5,792 bases of DNA from Gemmatimonadaceae bacterium (GCA_025936015.1 JAICUE010000187.1:1-5792), one strand, 5' to 3'; counted from the first letter of the stretch, positions 1 to 4,837 are shown. Numbers and translations are program-made. The notes: generated by a model not told the origin, from the letters alone.

Positions 1-52
1 CGACGCTGCCCGCTCCGCGGGGTTGTTCCGTTTGACGGTACCGCCGTTCTGA
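1..52 (+). CDS. Possible C-terminal tail of an upstream gene (partial)
   Basis: The second + strand frame is open from the left edge to a TGA at 50-52 and would encode a 16-residue end, DAARSAGLFRLTVPPF. The pattern of Gly-x-Phe-Arg-Leu-Thr-Val-Pro followed closely by a stop resembles the last strand of a histidine-kinase ATPase domain, but 16 residues cannot establish this. If real, the gene converges on the PDZ-protein gene, with the heptamer repeat array between them. Another + frame stays open through the repeats to 291, but that openness follows from the 24-bp repeat period being a multiple of three. Low certainty. Confidence 0.2.
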   Translation, partial: DAARSAGLFRLTVPPF

Positions 53-74
53 TCCCCCTCGCGGCTCAGCGCTT

Positions 75-200
75 TCGACTGTCGGGATTCCGACTATCGA
101 CTTTCTTGCGGCTTCGACTCTCGACTCTCCTGCAGCTTCGACTCTCGACTCTCCTGCAGCTTCGACTATCGACTATCAAGGCGGTTTCGACAGTCGACTC
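75..200. repeat. Array of paired heptamer repeats (TCGACTC type), about 24-bp period
   Basis: Six pairs of 7-bp units of the form TCGACTN (N mostly C, A or G) lie at 75-88, 90-103, 114-127, 138-151, 162-175 and 187-200; a few units are degenerate. Most pairs are separated by 10-11 bp spacers, which gives a period of about 24 bp. Two consecutive 24-bp units, 113-136 and 137-160, are identical, including the spacer TCCTGCAGCT. On the minus strand the units read AGTCGAG/AGTCGAA/AGTCGAT. The array ends 15 bp beyond the stop of the minus-strand PDZ gene, in what appears to be a convergent intergenic region. It resembles in form the short tandemly repeated heptamers known from cyanobacteria. Function is unknown; it may affect transcript ends or be neutral slippage DNA. 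Confidence 0.8.
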
Positions 201-205
201 TCCCC

Positions 206-213
206 GCCTAACG
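206..213 (+). repeat. GCCTAACG octamer, copy 1
   Basis: First of five exact copies in the window. Read on the minus strand it is CGTTAGGC, beginning one base after the TGA stop (215-217) of the PDZ-protein gene, so this copy is non-coding. Confidence 0.6.
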
Positions 214-214
214 C

Positions 215-1708
215 TCAGTTTCCGGACACATGGAGGGTCAACCGCTTGCCTTTTCTCAGCACGTTCACCTGACGCGCCGTATTCGCCGTGACGATGCCGT
301 CACTGTTGATTGATGCCCCGTCGACGCTGAGCAGCACGTCACCCGCGCGGAGTGCCGACCAGGGGCCGCTCGCCTCGAGCACGAGGTAGCCCTTCTCGCT
401 GCCCTTGCCGAGGTACTCGGCGAGGTCGGCGTTCACCGGCGCGATCGCGAGGCCGGGGATGCGGATCGTGGTGGTGCCCGTCGCGCCCGTCGCGGCGCTG
501 GCTGCGTCGACTGCGTCGCTGCTCCACGTCGCGGCGAGGGCGGGGGCGACGCCCAGCGAGTTGGACGCGCTGGTGACGTACGTCTGGTCGGCGGAGCGGG
601 CGCGCTGCAGCGCGCGGGCAGCGGCGCGTGATTCGGTGGCGCGCGTTGCCGCGTCATCGCGCTCATTCGACTCGTCGTTCATGTCGAAGGTCTGCACGCG
701 GGCGCGCGGTGCCATGAAAACGCGCGGCGGCGGCGCCGGCATGATCGGCATCGGCATGTTGAGCGTCCGCGGCGGCATCAGCTCGCCTTCCGACCCCCAG
801 ATCATCGGCCCTGTCCCGACGCGCATCCTGAACTGGTTCTTGTACAAGTCGCTCGACTTCGCCGCCGTGATCTGGACGGTCTTCGTCTGGCCGCCGCTCC
901 AAACGCGGAGCTCGACCTTGTCGCCCGGCTTCACCGCGCGCATCGCCCGCTGGAAGCGCGAGACCATCGCGCTGCTGACCCAGTCGTCCCCGGCGTCATC
1001 GTGCTTGACGCGAAGGTCGGTGCCGTTCACCGCCACCACGCGATCGCCTTCGATCAACCCTGCCTTCTCGGCGGGGCCGTCTTCCTTCAGTGAGATGATC
1101 AGGACGCCGAGGGTGTCGCGCTTCGAGCCGGTTGCGTTGAGCTCGAAGCCGAGGACTGCGCGGTCGTCGACGTCGCTGGAGCGGAAGCGCGCCGGCATCA
1201 GGCTGTCGGGCGAGACGGTCTTCACCTTCACGTCCTTCCACTGCCCGTCCGCGTAGACGCGCAGGTTGACGACGGTGCCTGGTTCGACCTTGCCCAGCTC
1301 GCGCGTCAGGCGATGGGCGGTGATCCCCTGCATGTCGTCTTCACCGGCATCGGCGGCGGCGAGGCGGAGGTTCACGCCGTTGATCGACGCGATGCGATTG
1401 CCCTCGACGATCCCCGCCTTCTCGGCGGGACCGTCAGGCGTGACGCCGGTGACGAGGAGGCCAAGGGTGTCGCGCTCACCGGTGGATGAGGTGCTGATGC
1501 CGATCATCGACTTCGCGCCGCCTGACTCGAGCCCGCGCATCAGGACGCGAACGTCGGGTGAGCGCTCGATGATCACACGATCGGGTGACGGCGCCCTGTC
1601 CTTCGTCCCGCTGCCCTGCGCGGAGAGGACACTCGCCGATGCGAGAGTTGCGGCAGTGAGGAAGTACAGGCGGTGCGTGACGGTCAGGGGGAGATGAAGC
1701 GCTCGCAT
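215..1708 (-). CDS. Secreted or periplasmic protein with three PDZ domains, no protease domain
   Basis: Encodes 497 residues. An N-terminal signal peptide (about 1-31: Arg/His-containing start, hydrophobic stretch around 15-29, then SAQG) indicates export. PDZ1 spans about 69-165 and PDZ2 about 186-283; both have the pattern RDTLG-[LV]-L, GPAEKAG, and [IV]NG followed by LR. A Pro/Met-rich and then Arg/Ala-rich low-complexity linker (about 300-400) leads to a third, more divergent PDZ (about 425-497) with KGYLVLE and LRAGDVLLSVDG. PDZ domains bind protein C-termini or exposed strands. HtrA/DegP proteases carry similar domains after a trypsin-like domain, but no Ser protease domain is present, so a scaffold or adaptor in envelope protein quality control is the inference. 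The start at 1708 is chosen because GAGGA lies just upstream and the signal peptide begins there; the frame stays open to an ATG at 1861, but that extension has no signal-peptide logic. Confidence 0.85.
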   Translation of the reverse strand: MRALHLPLTVTHRLYFLTAATLASASVLSAQGSGTKDRAPSPDRVIIERSPDVRVLMRGLESGGAKSMIGISTSSTGERDTLGLLVTGVTPDGPAEKAGIVEGNRIASINGVNLRLAAADAGEDDMQGITAHRLTRELGKVEPGTVVNLRVYADGQWKDVKVKTVSPDSLMPARFRSSDVDDRAVLGFELNATGSKRDTLGVLIISLKEDGPAEKAGLIEGDRVVAVNGTDLRVKHDDAGDDWVSSAMVSRFQRAMRAVKPGDKVELRVWSGGQTKTVQITAAKSSDLYKNQFRMRVGTGPMIWGSEGELMPPRTLNMPMPIMPAPPPRVFMAPRARVQTFDMNDESNERDDAATRATESRAAARALQRARSADQTYVTSASNSLGVAPALAATWSSDAVDAASAATGATGTTTIRIPGLAIAPVNADLAEYLGKGSEKGYLVLEASGPWSALRAGDVLLSVDGASINSDGIVTANTARQVNVLRKGKRLTLHVSGN

Positions 1709-1731
1709 GGGTCCTCGACAGAAGAAGTCCA

Positions 1732-1771
1732 TCCAGTGGGTCCAGTGGGTACGCCGCTGAGGGGTACGCCG
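1732..1771. repeat. Short direct repeats upstream of the PDZ gene
   Basis: TCCAGTGGG occurs twice in tandem (1732-1740, 1741-1749). GGGTACGCCG occurs at 1747-1756 and again at 1762-1771, 15 bp apart. They lie 24-63 bp upstream of the chosen PDZ-gene start, where a 5' leader or regulator site could be. They could also be neutral slippage products. Confidence 0.5.
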
Positions 1772-1809
1772 AATAGACACGCCATCGATCGCGAATGGTT
1801 TCCACGGTG

Positions 1810-1838
1810 TTGAAATCGGCGACGGCCTGCCCCATCTT
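1810..1838 (+). promoter_or_regulatory. Candidate promoter of the 113-residue gene
   Basis: TTGAAA (1810-1815) matches five of six bases of the -35 consensus and is followed after exactly 17 bp by CATCTT (1833-1838), a weaker -10. Transcription would begin about 1844-1846, leaving a leader of only a few bases before the ATG at 1848. This fits the lack of a Shine-Dalgarno sequence. Not testable from sequence alone. Confidence 0.4.
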
Positions 1839-1847
1839 CGGTCCGTC

Positions 1848-2189
1848 ATGTCCGCAGCCAATCAGCCGCCGGTGTCGGCCCACACGGGCCAGCCGGCGAG
1901 ACCCGCCACGTCGATCCGGTACACCCCGGAGTCGAGCTCGCGCGATTTCATCGATGGTGATGGAGTCCGGTGGATCGTGCGCGAGATCATCCCCGAGATG
2001 CGGCAGACCGAGCGCCGCACGCTGCTGACTCGCCCCGGATACGAGAACGGCTGGCTCTCGTTCCGCAGCGAAGGGATGAGCTGCCGGATCGCGCCATACC
2101 CGGCATCGTGGCGGACGATCACCGACTACGAGCTCGACCGCTGGTGCATGAAAGCGCGCGCCGCTGCGCGCGTGCGAAAGCGCAGCTGA
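1848..2189 (+). CDS. Uncharacterised 113-residue protein
   Basis: I cannot assign a function. The protein has a disordered, polar N-terminus (about 1-35) and a compact conserved-looking part (about 38-104). That part contains GVRWIVREI, a Trp-Leu-Ser-Phe strand (GWLSFRSEG, 68-76), Cys79-Arg-Ile-Ala-Pro, a PxxW element (85-88) and a final helix with YELDRWC (94-100), ending in an Arg/Lys-rich tail (102-112). The order of a GWL-F strand, R-x-A-P, P-x-x-W and a D-x-E-L helix recalls small soluble hypothetical proteins I associate with Gemmatimonadota; that is recall, not a search. There is no signal peptide or membrane segment. It starts without a Shine-Dalgarno sequence, just downstream of a candidate promoter. 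It ends 35 bp before the iron-transport gene on the same strand, so co-transcription is possible. Confidence 0.65.
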   Translation: MSAANQPPVSAHTGQPARPATSIRYTPESSSRDFIDGDGVRWIVREIIPEMRQTERRTLLTRPGYENGWLSFRSEGMSCRIAPYPASWRTITDYELDRWCMKARAAARVRKRS

Positions 2190-2212
2190 TCGCCGGTCGG
2201 CACCGAGCCCGT

Positions 2213-2218
2213 TATCTT
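2213..2218 (+). promoter_or_regulatory. Candidate -10 element for leaderless start of the ferritin/VIT gene
   Basis: TATCTT ends six bases before the ATG at 2225, in a GC-rich stretch with no Shine-Dalgarno sequence. A TANNNT box about 6-7 bases before a start codon is the arrangement seen for leaderless transcripts in other high-GC bacteria. I see no good -35 upstream, so readthrough from the preceding gene is the alternative. Confidence 0.4.
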
Positions 2219-2224
2219 CCCCGC

Positions 2225-3388
2225 ATGGCATCTTCGCTCGACATGCGGCCCGGTGAGTCGTCCGGCGATGGCTCGACGGAGCCGGACCTCCACGCCTTCG
2301 AACATCACTGGCAGGACGAGGCGGACGCGGCCTTCCTCTATGACGTGCTGGCGGACGCCGAGCCCGACGAGCACAAGCGCGACCTGTACCGCAAGCTGTC
2401 GGCGGTCGAGCAGAAGCACGTCGAGATCTGGGGGACGCTGCTGCGGGCGCACGGCCGTGAGCCGGCGACCTTCAAGCCGACGGCGCGGGCGCGGCTGCTC
2501 GCGTCGTTAGGCAGGCGGATCGGTCCGCACTTCCTGCTGCCGATGCTCCTCCGCGAGGAGGGGCGCGAGGTGAAGGCATACCTCGCCATGCACCGGGCGA
2601 CGCCTGGCGGCGTGGCCGGAAAGGGCGAGGCGCTGACGCTCGCCCGTGAGAGCGCCGAGCATGCCACGACGCTCGCCGGAATCGCCGGGCGCGCCGGGGA
2701 ACCCTGGCACAAGACGGGGAGCGGCGGCTTTCTCCGCAACGTCGTCTACGGCTTCAATGACGGCTTGACGGCGAACTTCGGCCTTGTCGCCGGCGTCATC
2801 GGCGCGGCCGCCGCCGAGCAGCACCATGCGGTGATCGTGGCCGGCGTCGCCGGACTGATCGCCGATGCGCTCTCGATGGGCGCGAGCGGCTACCTCGCGG
2901 CGAAGAGCGAGCAGGAGGTGTACGCGCACGAGATCGCGATGGAGCGGGACGAGATCGCGATGATGCCGGAAGTCGAGCGCGACGAGCTTGCGCTGATTTA
3001 CGAGACCAAGGGTCTCGCGCCCGAGACCGCGCGCGAGCTGGCGAACGCGGCGATGGCCGATCCGCAGCGAATGCTCGCCGAGCAGATGCAGGAGGAGCTC
3101 GGGATCAGCGCGGAGCAAACGTCGCCGATGCGCGAGGCGTGGCTCACCGGGACGGCGACGGCGATCGGTGCACTGATCCCGGTCTTTCCGTTCTTCATCT
3201 TCACGGGCGCGACGGCGATCGTGCTCAGCTTCGCGCTGGCGATGGCGTCGCACTTTCTCGTCGGGGCACTGCGGTCGATCTTCACCGGGCGCTCGGTGTT
3301 CCGCTCGGGGCTCGACATGTTCGTCGTCGGACTCGGCGTCGCGGTGGTGGGATACTTCGTCGGCGACTGGATCGGCCGGCTGCTGTGA
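2225..3388 (+). CDS. MbfA-like ferritin-like/VIT1 fusion, probable iron (Mn) exporter
   Basis: Encodes 387 residues in two parts. Residues about 22-155 form a rubrerythrin/ferritin-like four-helix domain with likely di-iron ligands Glu32, Glu62-x-x-His65, one or more of Glu111/Glu112/Glu115, and Glu142/Glu145/His146. Residues about 165-387 form a VIT1/CCC1 domain. Its first membrane segment carries the hallmark YGFNDGLTANFGLVAG (175-190), followed by DALSMGASGYLAAKSE (214-229). A long Glu/Met-rich cytoplasmic section (about 230-300) follows, then three C-terminal membrane segments (about 305-328, 329-348, 363-384). This architecture is that of MbfA from Bradyrhizobium and Agrobacterium, an inner-membrane exporter protecting against iron excess and peroxide; function here is by analogy. 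The ATG at 2225 is favoured because the product begins just before the ferritin domain and a -10-like box precedes it. Its stop overlaps the dut start by 4 bp. Leu95 is the gene's only TTA codon. Confidence 0.9.
   Translation: MASSLDMRPGESSGDGSTEPDLHAFEHHWQDEADAAFLYDVLADAEPDEHKRDLYRKLSAVEQKHVEIWGTLLRAHGREPATFKPTARARLLASLGRRIGPHFLLPMLLREEGREVKAYLAMHRATPGGVAGKGEALTLARESAEHATTLAGIAGRAGEPWHKTGSGGFLRNVVYGFNDGLTANFGLVAGVIGAAAAEQHHAVIVAGVAGLIADALSMGASGYLAAKSEQEVYAHEIAMERDEIAMMPEVERDELALIYETKGLAPETARELANAAMADPQRMLAEQMQEELGISAEQTSPMREAWLTGTATAIGALIPVFPFFIFTGATAIVLSFALAMASHFLVGALRSIFTGRSVFRSGLDMFVVGLGVAVVGYFVGDWIGRLL
2505..2512 (-). repeat. GCCTAACG octamer, copy 2
   Basis: Read on the + strand as CGTTAGGC inside the ferritin-like domain, where it encodes the end of Ser94, then Leu95 (TTA) and Gly96. 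Confidence 0.6.
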
Positions 3389-3918
3389 GCGCTGGATCGA
3401 ATGGCGGGGCGGCAGCGGTGGTGTTCGAGCCGCTCTACGACGACGTGGTGCCGCCGGCGCGGGCGACGGAGCAATCCGCGGGCTATGACCTGCGTGCGTA
3501 TCTCGGCGGTCGTCCGACACGGATCGCCGGCGCGGGCGGGGTGAGCGAGCGGGCGCCAACGCGCGGCGAGGATGGCCTGCTCTACGTCGAGATCGGGAGC
3601 GGGGAGCGGGCGATCGTACCGTTAGGCTTCCGGGCGCGCCTCCCCGACGGCCACGAAGCGCAGCTCCGGATGCGGAGCTCGGTCGCGTTCAGGAAGGGGC
3701 TGACGATGCCTAACGCTCCGGGGACGATCGACGCCGACTACCCGGACGAGTGGCTGGTGATGCTGCGCAACGACGGCGCCGAGCCGGTACGGATCGAGCA
3801 CGGCGAGCGGATCGCCCAGGCGATCATCGCCCGCTACACCGCGGTGACGTGGACGCGGGGAGCGGTCGGGGTGAGCACCTCGCGGGCGGGCGGGGTCGGC
3901 AGCACGGGACAGCGCTGA
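3385..3918 (+). CDS. dut: dUTP diphosphatase (trimeric dUTPase)
   Basis: Hydrolyses dUTP to dUMP and pyrophosphate, keeping uracil out of DNA and supplying dUMP for thymidylate synthesis. From the GTG at 3385 it has 177 residues; the family usually has about 145-155. Motif 1 is SAGYDLRAY (31-39), motif 2 RSSVAFRKG (97-105), motif 3 GTIDADY (113-119, with the uracil-binding Tyr), motif 4 HGERIAQAI (139-147), and motif 5 RAGGVGSTG (167-175). Two oddities: about 24 extra residues lie between motif 1 and PLGF, and motif 5 is one residue shorter than the usual RGxGGFGSTG, with Val replacing the Phe that stacks on the base. The GTG overlaps the upstream stop (GTGA), implying translational coupling. 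GTG codons at 3418 and 3421 are alternative starts giving a more typical length. The stop codon lies inside the left arm of the downstream palindromic element. Confidence 0.9.
   Translation: MSAGSNGGAAAVVFEPLYDDVVPPARATEQSAGYDLRAYLGGRPTRIAGAGGVSERAPTRGEDGLLYVEIGSGERAIVPLGFRARLPDGHEAQLRMRSSVAFRKGLTMPNAPGTIDADYPDEWLVMLRNDGAEPVRIEHGERIAQAIIARYTAVTWTRGAVGVSTSRAGGVGSTGQR
3620..3627 (-). repeat. GCCTAACG octamer, copy 3
   Basis: Read as CGTTAGGC on the dut coding strand; encodes the end of Pro79, then Leu80 (TTA, the only TTA in dut) and Gly81, just before motif 2. Confidence 0.6.
3708..3715 (+). repeat. GCCTAACG octamer, copy 4
   Basis: Lies in dut only 81 bp beyond copy 3 and in the opposite orientation. 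It covers the end of Met108, Pro109 (CCT), Asn110 (AAC) and the first base of Ala111, just before motif 3. Confidence 0.6.
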
Positions 3919-4072
3919 ACTGCAGTACTGCTGACTCTCGGGGTGATGCTCACGGCGGTAAGCGATAAGCAGTAAGCAGTAAGCGAACGGCGGTGGTGCG
4001 GCGTGCGCGGTGCCGGCAGGTAAACGCCGTTCGCTGCCTGCTTGCGGCTTACAGCTTATCGCTGCAGTTCAG
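3915..4072. repeat. 158-bp palindromic element with 11-bp terminal inverted repeats and heptamer arms
   Basis: The ends CTGAACTGCAG (3915-3925) and CTGCAGTTCAG (4062-4072) are perfect inverted repeats. Inside, the left arm has four tandem heptamers ending TAAGC (3957-3984: GGTAAGC, GATAAGC, then AGTAAGC twice) followed by GAACGGCG (3985-3992). The right arm mirrors this on the minus strand: GATAAGC, TGTAAGC, CGCAAGC, AGGCAGC (4060 down to 4033), then GAACGGCG (4032-4025). A 32-base GC-rich loop lies between 3993 and 4024, and the left arm has an extra 36 bases (3926-3961) containing the palindrome GCAGTACTGC. No target-site duplication is visible at the ends. It could fold as a long imperfect hairpin on either strand, serving as a bidirectional terminator or mRNA stabiliser for the convergent genes. 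Its sharp ends also suggest a small non-autonomous mobile or REP-like element. Confidence 0.75.
3985..4032. terminator. Possible bidirectional transcription terminator core
   Basis: GAACGGCG and CGCCGTTC pair across a 32-base loop, and the stem is extended imperfectly outward by the heptamer arms. It sits between two convergent genes, where a shared terminator is expected. There is no downstream T-run on either strand, so this would not be a classical intrinsic terminator; pausing, Rho-assisted ending or protection of 3' ends are alternatives. Confidence 0.35.
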
Positions 4073-4242
4073 AATTCCCGCCGCTTCATTTCCTTGAAGA
4101 AGTCCTTTGCCTCTTCGTCGTCGGGCTTCGGCGGCGGCTGGGTCGCGTCGAGGGCGGCGTCGTAGGTTTTTGTCGGCCGCTTCGGCTTTGCGGCCTGGCC
4201 GGAGAGCTTCTTCACCAGCTTGGCGAGCTGCTTGTCGTCCAT
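4069..4242 (-). CDS. Small charged protein, 57 residues, unknown function
   Basis: The ATG at 4242 is preceded by AGGA at a usable distance; the frame extends further upstream but that stretch looks non-coding. The N-terminus is a lysine-rich amphipathic segment (MDDKQLAKLVKKL), then a Lys/Pro/Thr-rich middle, TQPPPKPDDEEA (34-45), and a charged C-terminal helix ending DFFKEMKRREF. There is no signal peptide or membrane segment, so it is probably cytosolic and partly disordered. I do not recognise a family. It is the last gene of a minus-strand set after leuS and the lipoprotein, 91 bp beyond the latter. Its TGA stop (4071-4069) lies within the right terminal repeat of the palindromic element. 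Confidence 0.6.
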   Translation of the reverse strand: MDDKQLAKLVKKLSGQAAKPKRPTKTYDAALDATQPPPKPDDEEAKDFFKEMKRREF

Positions 4243-4291
4243 CGAGAGTCCTGGTCGCGTTTGATCGTGCGTCCGGAAGGGCGGTGCTGAA

Positions 4292-4319
4292 AAGATGGGG
4301 AGAAAGCGCGCGCGGGCAA
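4292..4319 (-). promoter_or_regulatory. Candidate promoter for the 57-residue gene
   Basis: On the minus strand, TTGCCC (4319-4314) is followed after 16 bp by CATCTT (4297-4292), the same -10-like hexamer seen before the 113-residue gene. It would give a leader of roughly 40 bases that includes the AGGA ribosome-binding site. Tentative. Confidence 0.25.
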
Positions 4320-4333
4320 GTGCGAACGAGTGC

Positions 4334-4777
4334 CTACTGAACGTCGAACTCCCCGGAGACCGTCGCGTACCGCTCTTTGGCGCCGGCGTCCCCCCAGTAG
4401 ACCATTCGAAGCCGGTAGTGCCCAGTCTCGCCAATCGTGACTTCATCATCGCGGCTTTCGCCGACGCGCAGTTCCACCGGCGCGAACGCCTGCACCGCCA
4501 CACAGAAGCCACTCGCGTACGCATCCCAGCTCCCGTTGGAAAACTTCTCCACAATCGGCAGTACCCTCGTGCCGCATGTCGGGATGAACGCGGTGGCGTT
4601 GCCGCGATTCCAGGTCATGAACGGCACCGTCGCCAATCCCGACGTTCCCGTCGTCGGCACCGACTCGAGCTGGAAGGCGGTGCCGTTGACGCCCACCTTG
4701 AGAACCGGCCGGTCATCCCCGCCGCAGGCCAGCGCCAACGCCGCGAACACGAACAGGGACACACGCTGCAGCCGCAT
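4334..4777 (-). CDS. Small lipoprotein with a predicted beta-sandwich domain
   Basis: Encodes 147 residues. The start MRLQRVSLFVFAALALACGG is a lipoprotein signal: Arg-containing n-region, hydrophobic core, and ALAC with acyl-accepting Cys at about 18. The residue after Cys is Gly, so no inner-membrane retention Asp is present and the protein would probably be sorted onward in a diderm. The remainder looks all-beta: a strand near ATVPFMTWNRGNA, then TCGTR and SGFCVA (two Cys that could pair), a Pro-Val-Glu-Leu-Arg-Val-Gly-Glu turn, and a terminal strand pair with GHYRLRMVYWGD. This recalls Ig-like or BsuPI-like sandwich domains, but assignment is inference. It begins 60 bp after leuS on the same strand. 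Elsewhere leuS is often followed by lptE, another lipoprotein, but no LptE features are evident here. Confidence 0.8.
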   Translation of the reverse strand: MRLQRVSLFVFAALALACGGDDRPVLKVGVNGTAFQLESVPTTGTSGLATVPFMTWNRGNATAFIPTCGTRVLPIVEKFSNGSWDAYASGFCVAVQAFAPVELRVGESRDDEVTIGETGHYRLRMVYWGDAGAKERYATVSGEFDVQ

Positions 4778-4782
4778 CATCA

Positions 4783-4786
4783 CCTC
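4783..4786 (-). promoter_or_regulatory. Ribosome-binding site deciding the lipoprotein start
   Basis: The minus strand reads GAGG, five bases, then ATG at 4777. In-frame GTG (4783) and ATG (4780) codons lie just upstream, but the GTG overlaps the GAGG and the first ATG is only two bases from it, so 4777 is preferred. Confidence 0.55.
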
Positions 4787-4837
4787 GAGTCGATGGTCGT
4801 GACGCTAAACCCGGCATCGCGGCGCGGGGTCACCAGC

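Larger units (their letters stand above)
1709..1847. promoter_or_regulatory. Divergent intergenic region between the PDZ gene and the 113-residue gene
   Basis: These 139 bp separate two genes read away from each other, so promoters for both should lie here. A candidate for the rightward gene is listed separately. For the leftward gene I see the ribosome-binding sequence GAGGA just upstream of its ATG and short direct repeats further up, but no convincing -35/-10 pair. Confidence 0.5.

Noticed and set aside
75..200. Possible CRISPR array
   Set aside because: The units are 7 bp pairs with 10-11 bp near-identical spacers; CRISPR repeats and unique spacers are much longer, and no cas gene is present.
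106..291. 61-codon + frame with repeated LRLSTLLQ units
   Set aside because: The repeated peptide merely reads the 24-bp DNA repeat, whose period keeps the frame open; there is no ribosome-binding site and it overlaps the PDZ gene end.
405..1256. 283-codon + strand open frame opposite the PDZ gene
   Set aside because: It is antisense to a protein with clear PDZ motifs and a signal peptide; long antisense frames are common in GC-rich DNA, and its translation shows no recognisable motif.
1709..1861. N-terminal extension of the PDZ protein to an ATG at 1861
   Set aside because: It would bury the signal peptide about 50 residues inside the protein and overlap the divergent gene; GAGGA before 1708 supports the shorter form.
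1970..2224. Extension of the iron exporter upstream to 1970
   Set aside because: The extra 85 residues overlap the 113-residue gene in another frame and lack family similarity; the ferritin domain begins just after the ATG at 2225.
1476..2231. 251-codon minus-strand frame overlapping the PDZ gene start and the 113-residue gene
   Set aside because: It conflicts with two better-supported genes, and its composition is typical of shadow frames.
2507..3559. 350-codon minus-strand open frame across the iron exporter and dut
   Set aside because: It is Arg/His/Pro-rich without recognisable domains and lies opposite two genes with intact family motifs.
3915..4072. Attachment site or insertion sequence with a transposase
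   Set aside because: The element is 158 bp with no coding capacity, and no flanking target duplication or integrase is visible; it is kept only as a repeat element.
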